A DNA stretch of 64,000 bases from positions 682,001 through 746,000 of the forward strand of contig NZ_CP170642.1 in NCBI RefSeq assembly GCF_042926695.1. Reading direction: 5' to 3'. The notes under the pieces were generated by a model. The model was not told where the DNA came from, searched no databases, and saw nothing but the letters and a program-made list of their open reading frames with translations. Source of the stretch: Lonepinella koalarum (GTDB taxonomy: Bacteria > Pseudomonadota > Gammaproteobacteria > Enterobacterales > Pasteurellaceae). Numbering within the stretch: the first letter of the stretch is position 1; each line of letters opens with the position of its first letter. Position numbers and translations under genes: made by a program. Positions 58,752-64,000 of this stretch are shown here, in pieces.

Positions 58752-59834
58752 ATGAAAAAAACAGTTATCGCATTAGCTATCGCTGGTTTAGCAGCAGCAT
58801 CAGTTGCTCAAGCTGCTCCACAACAAAATACTTTCTATGCCGGTGCTAAAGCAGGTTGGGCGTCATTCCATGACGGTTATACTCAATACGAAGACGAAAC
58901 TCAAGCATTCGGTACTAAGACAAATTCTGTAACTTACGGTGTATTTGGTGGTTACCAAATTCTTAACCAAGACAACTTAGGTTTAGCCGTTGAAATAGGT
59001 TACGATGATTTTGGTCGTGCAAAACTCCGTACTGATGGTGAAACTACAGCAAAACATACTAACCATGGTGCACATTTTAGCTTAAAACCAAGTGTTGACT
59101 TAGGTGTTCTTACTCCAGCATTATCTGGTTTAGATTTCTATGGTAAAGTAGGTGCTGCATTAATTCGTTCAGACTACAAAACATATGGGCAAGGTCAAAC
59201 ATTTAATAATGCGACTCGTGCACACAGCTTAAGAACTTCATTACTTTTAGGTGCGGGTGTTGAGTATGCAATTACACCTGAATTAGCAGCACGTATTGAA
59301 TACACTTGGTTAAATAAAGTGGGTAAATTAGAAAATGTTGACGGTTCTCGTTATGATTATACACCAGAAATTCACTCTGTAACGGCTGGTTTATCTTATC
59401 GTTTCGGTCAAGGTGCAGCTCCAGTAGTAGCGCCTGAAGTGGTTAACAAAACTTTCACTTTAAATAGTGATGTGACTTTCGCATTCGCTAAAGCTACATT
59501 AAAACCTGAAGCAGCGGCAACTTTAGACGGCATCTATGGTGAAATTGCTCAAGTAGCAAATCCAGCAGTACAAGTAAATGGTTACGCTGACCGTATTGGT
59601 AAAGATTCTTACAACTTACCACTTTCACAACGTCGTGCTGAAACAGTAGCTAACTACTTAGTTTCTAAAGGTGTTGATGCTGGTTCCGTTACTGCAACTG
59701 GTTTCGGTTCAGCTAACCCTGTAACAGGCAACACTTGCGATGCAGTTAAAGGTCGTAAAGCATTAATCGCTTGTTTAGCACCAGATCGTCGTGTTGACGT
59801 TCAAGTTCAAGGTAACAAACAAGTTACTATGTAA
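58752..59834 (+). CDS. ompA: OmpA family outer membrane protein (P5-like)
   Basis: OmpA has an N-terminal eight-strand barrel and a C-terminal periplasmic domain that holds peptidoglycan; the Haemophilus homologue, P5, is an adhesin and complement evader. The 360-residue product has a signal peptide (MKKTVIALAIAGLAAASVAQA), a barrel starting NTFYAGAKAGWASFHDG, a hinge after YRFGQGAAPVVAPEV, and an OmpA domain with VNGYADRIGKDSYNLPLSQRRAETVANYL broken across NGYADR and LSQRRAE. A Cys pair (NTCDAVKGRKALIACLAPDRR) is conserved. Codon choice is strongly biased, consistent with high expression. AAGAGGATC precedes the ATG. Confidence 0.95.
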   Translation: MKKTVIALAIAGLAAASVAQAAPQQNTFYAGAKAGWASFHDGYTQYEDETQAFGTKTNSVTYGVFGGYQILNQDNLGLAVEIGYDDFGRAKLRTDGETTAKHTNHGAHFSLKPSVDLGVLTPALSGLDFYGKVGAALIRSDYKTYGQGQTFNNATRAHSLRTSLLLGAGVEYAITPELAARIEYTWLNKVGKLENVDGSRYDYTPEIHSVTAGLSYRFGQGAAPVVAPEVVNKTFTLNSDVTFAFAKATLKPEAAATLDGIYGEIAQVANPAVQVNGYADRIGKDSYNLPLSQRRAETVANYLVSKGVDAGSVTATGFGSANPVTGNTCDAVKGRKALIACLAPDRRVDVQVQGNKQVTM

Positions 59835-59873
59835 TTTAGATTTATCTAATTACGAGATATAATAAATAAAGAC

Positions 59874-59904
59874 TAAAAGACCTAAACTAAGTTTAGGTCT
59901 TTTT
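59874..59904 (+). terminator. Terminator of ompA
   Basis: AAAAGACCTAAA and TTTAGGTCTTTTTT pair around CTAAG, a strong stem followed by a T-run. It lies 40 bases after the ompA stop. Confidence 0.93.
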
Positions 59905-59934
59905 TATATATTTTTATATAAATAAGGAATAATT

Positions 59935-60516
59935 ATGAAAAAATGGTTGCTAATTATCCTAATTGCGGTAATTGCAGGTTTCACTTTGATGTCAAGTTAT
60001 AATGGCTTAGTGAAAGCAGAAGAAGAAATTGATTCAGTTTGGGCAAATGTTGAATCACAATACCAACGTCGTGCTGATATGATCCCAAATCTGGTAAATA
60101 CCGTAAAAGGTCAAGCTAATTTTGAAAAAGAAACGTTAACTAGCGTCATTGAAGCCCGGGCTAGAGCCACACAAGTGAAAATTGATCCAAGTAATATGAC
60201 AGAAGAAAATCTTGCGCAATTCCAACAAAATCAAGATTCTGTAGGTTCTGCATTATCTCGTTTACTTGTTTCGGTAGAAAAATATCCAGAACTAAAAGCT
60301 CATGAAGGGTTTATGAATTTGCAAGCTCAGTTAGAAGGTACTGAAAATCGCATTAACAAAGCTCGTAATGACTTTAATGCTGCTGCAAAAGTTTATAATC
60401 AAAAAGTACGCCAATTTCCAACTAAGTTTGCTGCAATGATTTTTGGTTTTAAAGATAAACCGTATTTCAAATCAACTGCGGGTGCGGAAAATGCACCAAC
60501 GGTTAATTTTAATTAA
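59935..60516 (+). CDS. lemA: LemA family membrane protein
   Basis: This 193-residue protein has one N-terminal membrane segment (WLLIILIAVIAGFTLMSSYNG). A long helical bundle follows with the LemA motifs EIDSVWANVESQYQRRADMIPNLVNTVKG in sequence along the first helices and NKARNDFNAAAKVYNQKVRQFPTKFAA toward the C-terminus. LemA proteins are inner-membrane with a periplasmic or extracellular C-terminus; their role is unclear. It is clustered with two TPM-domain genes downstream, a common association. AAGGAATAATT precedes the ATG. Confidence 0.93.
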   Translation: MKKWLLIILIAVIAGFTLMSSYNGLVKAEEEIDSVWANVESQYQRRADMIPNLVNTVKGQANFEKETLTSVIEARARATQVKIDPSNMTEENLAQFQQNQDSVGSALSRLLVSVEKYPELKAHEGFMNLQAQLEGTENRINKARNDFNAAAKVYNQKVRQFPTKFAAMIFGFKDKPYFKSTAGAENAPTVNFN

Positions 60517-60537
60517 TATTAAAGTAAGGGCGAGCCA

Positions 60538-61023
60538 ATGTGTTCGCCTGATATGATTTCATTTTATAACAGATTAATCATTATGCCCCTATTTTCCCGA
60601 ATTCCATTTGATAAGAAACAAATTGAAAATGCAATCGCTGAGTTAGAAAAACAGACATCGGCAGAATTACGAGTATATATTGAACGTCATTTGCCTAAAA
60701 ATACCGAAAATTTAGACCGCGCTTTAACCATATTTAATCAACTGGAAATGCACAAAACGGTAGCACGTAATGCCGTACTTATTTATATTGCACATAAAGA
60801 TCAACAATGTTTTATCCTCGGCGATCAAGGGATTCACCAATTTGTTGGTGATGAATTTTGGCACAAACAATGTCAGTCTATGATTAGTTATTTTAAAGAA
60901 AAGCAATATACAATTGGCATTGTATCGGTAATTGAGCAAATAGGTGAAGAATTATCTATCCATTTTCCAATTCAACCGGATGATGCGAATGAGTTACCAA
61001 ATGAGGTGATAATTAATGACTAG
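60538..61023 (+). CDS. TPM-domain protein, cytoplasmic-type
   Basis: This product of up to 161 residues has a TPM_phosphatase fold: DKKQIENAIAELEKQTSAELRVYIERHLP, FNQLEMHKTVARNAVLIYIAHKDQQCFILGDQGI and QCQSMISYFKEKQY recognisable in order. It lacks a signal peptide. The ATG at 60538 has a good AAGGG ribosome-binding site, but family members begin near MPLFSRIPF (ATG 60583), so the first 15 residues may be untranslated or extra. It overlaps the next TPM gene by eight bases. The lemA-TPM-TPM order is a conserved trio. Confidence 0.82.
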   Translation: MCSPDMISFYNRLIIMPLFSRIPFDKKQIENAIAELEKQTSAELRVYIERHLPKNTENLDRALTIFNQLEMHKTVARNAVLIYIAHKDQQCFILGDQGIHQFVGDEFWHKQCQSMISYFKEKQYTIGIVSVIEQIGEELSIHFPIQPDDANELPNEVIIND

Positions 61024-61783
61024 CTTATTAAAAAATATGGTATTTTTTATCATTTTTTTCACCAGTTTTTTAGTCAAAGCAACGGATTTGCCAGATGCAC
61101 CGAATCCATTTCGCTATGTGAATGATTACACCAATACCTTGTCGGAACAGGAAAAGCAGTATTTTGAAAATAAACTTTACCAATATGGTAAAGAAACGAG
61201 CTCTCAAATTGCTTTGGTCATTATTCCTACCACCGGTGATGAAGAAATTGCACAATACACGGCACAATTAGGCGATAAATGGGGAATAGGTCGCAAACAA
61301 TTAAATAACGGTGTTTTGTTGTTAGTGGCTAAAGATGATCGAAAAATTTTTATTGCCACAGGACAAGGCTTGCAAGGTGTTTTACCAGATGCTTTTTTAT
61401 CCCAAGTGATTCGCCAAGGGATTTTACCTTATTTTAGACAAGGTCAGTATGCACAAGGACTCAATAACGGTTTAGAGCATATTATTGCTGCCAGTAAAGG
61501 TGAATATGCAGCTCAAGTAGAGGAAGAAGATCTAATGGATCAAATCGCACCTTTTATCATGGTAGTAATATTTGTCCTATTTGTGTTATTTGGCGAAATA
61601 AGTTGGCGCAGAAAACCATATATTAGTCCAACCACCAATCATAATTTACAAAATGCAGCGATTATTGCAGCATCTGTTTTAAATAGTCGTCGCCGTGGTG
61701 GTCGTGGTGGCGGGGGTTTTGGTTCAGGAGGTGGCTTTGGAGGTGGCGGTTTTGATGGCGGTGGAGCTGGGGGAAGTTGGTAA
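61016..61783 (+). CDS. TPM-domain membrane protein (YgcG-like)
   Basis: The 255-residue product has a signal peptide or anchor (MVFFIIFFTSFLVKA, cleavage after ATDLP region). A periplasmic TPM domain follows (YVNDYTNTLSEQEKQYFENKL, DKWGIGRKQLNNGVLLLVAKDDRKIFIATG), then a membrane segment at about 178-196 and a Gly-rich C-terminal tail (GGGFGSGGGFGGGG) after an RRRGGRG patch. TPM/YgcG proteins have been linked to photosystem II repair in plants and to membrane processes in bacteria. Function here is unknown, but it is tied to LemA by context. Confidence 0.88.
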   Translation: MTSLLKNMVFFIIFFTSFLVKATDLPDAPNPFRYVNDYTNTLSEQEKQYFENKLYQYGKETSSQIALVIIPTTGDEEIAQYTAQLGDKWGIGRKQLNNGVLLLVAKDDRKIFIATGQGLQGVLPDAFLSQVIRQGILPYFRQGQYAQGLNNGLEHIIAASKGEYAAQVEEEDLMDQIAPFIMVVIFVLFVLFGEISWRRKPYISPTTNHNLQNAAIIAASVLNSRRRGGRGGGGFGSGGGFGGGGFDGGGAGGSW

Positions 61784-61888
61784 TCTTTGTATAGTTGATA
61801 AAATTAATCAGCTTTTACACAAAGTTAAAAACTTATGCTAAAATACCCAATATTTTTTCAATACGGAATTTATTATTAAGGAAACCTT

Positions 61889-62215
61889 ATGGAAACGTTA
61901 GACAAAATCAAAAAGCAAATTGCAGAAAACCCAATTTTAATTTACATGAAAGGCTCTCCCAAATTACCATCTTGTGGCTTTTCAGCTCGAGCAGTAGAAG
62001 CATTAATTAATTGCCAAGTGCCTTTTGGTTATGTAGATATTTTACAGCATGCGGATGTGCGAGCAGAGTTACCAAAATATGCGAATTGGCCAACTTTCCC
62101 TCAGCTATGGGTTGAGGGTGAATTGATTGGTGGTTGCGATATCGTGTTGGAAATGTATCAAACGGGCGAGTTACAAACTTTGTTAAAAGATGTAGCTGAA
62201 CGCCACCCTGAATAA
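61889..62215 (+). CDS. grxD: GrxD, monothiol glutaredoxin
   Basis: GrxD (Grx4) carries 2Fe-2S clusters to apo-proteins together with BolA-type partners. The 108-residue product has the CGFS active site in KLPSCGFSARAVE (Cys about residue 31), and the glutathione-binding motifs WPTFPQLWVEGELIGGCDIV. AAGGAAACC precedes the ATG. It is followed by a long perfect terminator hairpin. Confidence 0.95.
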   Translation: METLDKIKKQIAENPILIYMKGSPKLPSCGFSARAVEALINCQVPFGYVDILQHADVRAELPKYANWPTFPQLWVEGELIGGCDIVLEMYQTGELQTLLKDVAERHPE

Positions 62216-62290
62216 GAGTTAATGAGCCTGTAGAAAATTTGAATTTCTGTTAGATTTATTATAAAGTTATATATTGTGGCATAGTAAACA

Positions 62291-62338
62291 AAATAGCTGA
62301 TTGTAATTATTAACTATAATTACAATCAGCTATTTTTT
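62291..62338. terminator. Very long perfect hairpin after grxD
   Basis: AAATAGCTGATTGTAATTAT (62291-62310) and its exact complement (62316-62335) form a 20-bp stem with a five-base TAACT loop, followed by TTTT. On the plus strand it ends grxD. The rest of the 305-base gap (62216-62520) holds weaker hairpins (ACTACT-AAAAA-AGTAGT near 62390; AATTGAT...ATCAATT near 62437) and no gene. Confidence 0.88.
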
Positions 62339-62483
62339 TAATGTCCTTTACACCTCAATTCAAGAACGTACTACTAAAAAAGTAGTTATTAACGTATCAA
62401 AACGGATAACAAAGAATGGCAATGAATGAAAGTAAAAATTGATATTTTAATAAAATCAATTAGTTAGTTTGTCAAAACGAAAT

Positions 62484-62513
62484 AAAAAAACGCTGTGCGA
62501 AAGACAGCGTTTT
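62484..62513 (-). terminator. Terminator of tRNA-Val
   Basis: AAAACGCTGT and ACAGCGTTTT pair around a seven-base loop. On the minus strand the stem is followed by seven T. It starts about seven bases past the tRNA 3' end. Confidence 0.9.
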
Positions 62514-62519
62514 ATAAAA

Positions 62520-62596
62520 TGGTGCGACTAGCTGGACTCGAACCAGTGACCCCCACCATGTCAAGGTGGTGCTCTAACCAACTGAGCTATAGTCGC
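62520..62596 (-). tRNA. tRNA-Val(GAC)
   Basis: The 77-base minus-strand cloverleaf has acceptor arms GCGACTA/TAGTCGC and discriminator A, and CCA is encoded. The D-arm is AGCTCAGTTGGTTAGAGCA, and the anticodon stem-loop is CCACC-TTGACAT-GGTGG with anticodon GAC (valine, GUC/GUU). The T-arm contains GGTTCGAGTCC. It closely resembles E. coli valV/valW. It is read leftward after hldE, with its own terminator. Confidence 0.97.
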
Positions 62597-62619
62597 ATTT
62601 TATGAAACAAAGTGATGTT

Positions 62620-62682
62620 TTAAAGTGCGGTTATCATATAGAAAGTTTTGTGGAAAAACAAGCGATTTTCTCACCGCACTTT
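62620..62682. repeat. Widely spaced inverted USS pair between hldE and tRNA-Val
   Basis: AAAGTGCGGT (about 62621-62630) and ACCGCACTTT (about 62672-62681) are inverted copies about 40 bases apart. The second sits directly after the hldE stop region and is followed by TTTAATT. The spacing is long for an efficient terminator, but the pair may still fold. Confidence 0.6.
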
Positions 62683-62690
62683 TTAATTGG

Positions 62691-64000
62691 TTAATCTTTC
62701 AACGCTTGGATTTTTTGGATCACGTTGCTGGTGGAGCAGCCGTTTTCAAAGTTTAGCACTTGCACATCGCCGCCGTTCGCCCAGACTTCTTTTGCCCCTG
62801 CGATGTCTTCAGGTTTATAATCGCCGCCTTTGACTAATAAATCGGGCAAAATTTCAGCGATTAAACGTTGTGGCGTTTCTTCATCAAAGGCGACTAACCA
62901 ATCCACAGATGATAATCCGGCAAGTACCGCCATACGACTGTTAAGATCGTTAATTGGGCGTGTTTCACCTTTTAGGCGTTTGACTGAATTATCGGTGTTA
63001 ACCGCCACGATTAAACGATCACCGAGTTTTCTGGCGTTTTCTAAATAAGAAACGTGTCCGGGGTGTAGGATATCAAAGCAACCATTAGTCATGACGATTT
63101 TTTCGCCCCGATCTTTGGCTAATTGCACCGCAGTTTTGAGTTCGCTTTCGCTCATAATGCCAAAGCCTGCAGATGTGCGTCCGTGAATGGCATTTTCTAA
63201 TTCTACTGTAGAAACTGTAGATGTTCCGAGTTTTCCAACCACAATACCAGCGGAAATATTGGCTAAATAACAAGATTCTTCAAAAGAACGTCCATCTGCT
63301 AGTGCAGTAGCAAGAACACTGATTACGGTGTCACCAGCACCCGTAACATCAAACACTTCTTTAGCTACTGTTGGTAGATGATACGCCGGTTGAGCAGGAC
63401 GTAATAATGTCATACCTTTTTCAGAGCGAGTGACTAAAAGTGCGGTTAAATTAATATCGGAAATCAGTTTTAACCCTTTTTCTATAATCTCTTCTTCGCT
63501 ATCACATTTACCCACAACTGCTTCAAATTCCGACATATTGGGGGTTAATAAAGTGGCGCCACGATAGCGTTCAAAATCGGTACCTTTGGGATCGATTAAT
63601 ACAGGAACATTGCATTGGCGTGCGATTTGAATCATTTTTTGTACCTGAGCTAGGGTACCTTTACCATAGTCTGAAAGAATCAAAGCACCGACATTTTTCA
63701 CCGTACTTGCTAATTTTGCTAATAAGTCGTCTGTTGGAGCTTGATGAAAGTCTTCTTCAAAATCAAGGCGTAATAGTTGTTGATGACGGGAAAGAATGCG
63801 TAATTTGGTAATGGTTGGATGGGTATCTAATTTAACAAAATTACAATTGATTTTTTGTTGTTCTAATAAATGGGTTAAAGCAGAGCCTGTTTCATCATTG
63901 CCAATCAAGCCCAATAATTCAACGGGGACATTCAGAGAGGCAATATTCATGGCGACGTTAGCTGCACCGCCAGCTCGTTCTTCATTTTCTTGTACACGAA
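62691..64000 (-). CDS. hldE: HldE, bifunctional heptose kinase/adenylyltransferase (start beyond window)
   Basis: HldE makes ADP-heptose for LPS core: the N-terminal domain phosphorylates heptose 7-phosphate at O-1 and the C-terminal domain adds AMP. The frame stays open to the window edge and encodes FVQENEERAGGAANVAMNIA, the ribokinase-type N-terminal motif, so the methionine at 63950 is internal. The kinase domain ends with DVTGAGDTVISVLATALA (catalytic Asp). The nucleotidyltransferase domain has TNGCFDILHPGHVSYLENA. The C-terminus VLNFENGCSTSNVIQKI is normal. Roughly the first 50 residues are missing. One USS lies at about 63439. Confidence 0.95.
   Translation of the reverse strand, partial: RVQENEERAGGAANVAMNIASLNVPVELLGLIGNDETGSALTHLLEQQKINCNFVKLDTHPTITKLRILSRHQQLLRLDFEEDFHQAPTDDLLAKLASTVKNVGALILSDYGKGTLAQVQKMIQIARQCNVPVLIDPKGTDFERYRGATLLTPNMSEFEAVVGKCDSEEEIIEKGLKLISDINLTALLVTRSEKGMTLLRPAQPAYHLPTVAKEVFDVTGAGDTVISVLATALADGRSFEESCYLANISAGIVVGKLGTSTVSTVELENAIHGRTSAGFGIMSESELKTAVQLAKDRGEKIVMTNGCFDILHPGHVSYLENARKLGDRLIVAVNTDNSVKRLKGETRPINDLNSRMAVLAGLSSVDWLVAFDEETPQRLIAEILPDLLVKGGDYKPEDIAGAKEVWANGGDVQVLNFENGCSTSNVIQKIQALKD

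Noticed and set aside
62341..62486. Small RNA between grxD and tRNA-Val
   Set aside because: There are hairpins, but I found no convincing promoter, and the two strong hairpins are fully explained as terminators of grxD and the tRNA.
62691..63950. HldE starting at the methionine at 63950
   Set aside because: The frame continues to the window edge and the upstream residues match the conserved kinase N-terminus, so the gene is cut by the window.

Overview
The window is AT-rich bacterial chromosome from a member of the Pasteurellaceae. The key evidence is dense scattering of the Haemophilus-type DNA uptake signal sequence (USS, AAGTGCGGT / ACCGCACTT). I counted roughly three dozen exact copies on both strands, inside genes and as inverted pairs. 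Gene content and order (sapA, a short TyrR, rsxABCDGE-nth, prfA-prmC-sirB1-kdsA, lctP/lldD, P5-like OmpA) fit the Haemophilus/Aggregatibacter/Pasteurella side of the family. I cannot name the species from sequence alone. There is no prophage, IS element, CRISPR array or rRNA operon; this is mostly core chromosome with small accessory inserts.

Layout. 0-12 kb: antimicrobial-peptide transport (sapA, start of sapB), ycjX-ycjF-tyrR, then a leftward block tsaE-amiB-mutL-miaA-hfq-hflX. 12-17 kb: an SOS-controlled UmuD-like protein whose protease residues are lost, the serine/threonine symporter sstT, lysS, and prfB with its programmed frameshift. 17-24 kb: dsbC, recJ, a DsbA-like protein, mtnN, a TPR/GT9-like protein and metC. 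24-30 kb: ptsH-ptsI-crr, then lactate uptake and oxidation (lctP, lldD). 30-38 kb: DUF808, ycaO, intergenic palindromic repeats, an SbmA-like ABC exporter, a TonB-dependent receptor, 4.5S RNA and a MATE pump. 38-41.5 kb: ribE, a broken brnT toxin with intact brnA, and a DUF1007/NicO metal module. 41-48 kb: nth and the Rsx electron-transport complex, with rsxC frameshifted in a duplicated C-terminal repeat. 48-54.7 kb: prfA-prmC-sirB1-kdsA, a candidate Fur-controlled small RNA, sfsA, ycgL and a murein endopeptidase. 54.7-58.4 kb: a Fur-boxed siderophore ABC importer. 58.4-64 kb: ompA, lemA with two TPM-domain genes, grxD, tRNA-Val and the start-truncated hldE.

Iron is a recurring theme. The siderophore importer, the TonB receptor 18 kb away and a putative Fur-repressed small RNA between kdsA and sfsA all carry iron-type promoters. 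hfq, the usual partner of such RNAs, is also in the window. Several loci look prone to slippage: G8 just after the signal peptide of the TonB receptor, G8 in mtnN, G7 in mutL, C8 in the small RNA terminator loop, and A-runs in the rsxC repeats.

Most promising undescribed items: (1) the Fur-boxed small RNA at about 51930-52003; (2) the LexA-controlled UmuD-like pseudoprotease at 12232-12702 with two tandem SOS boxes and no adjacent polymerase gene; (3) the rsxC tail duplication with two A-run insertions; (4) the nested palindromic element at 32461-32713. All are read from sequence by eye. No searches, foldings or alignments were run.
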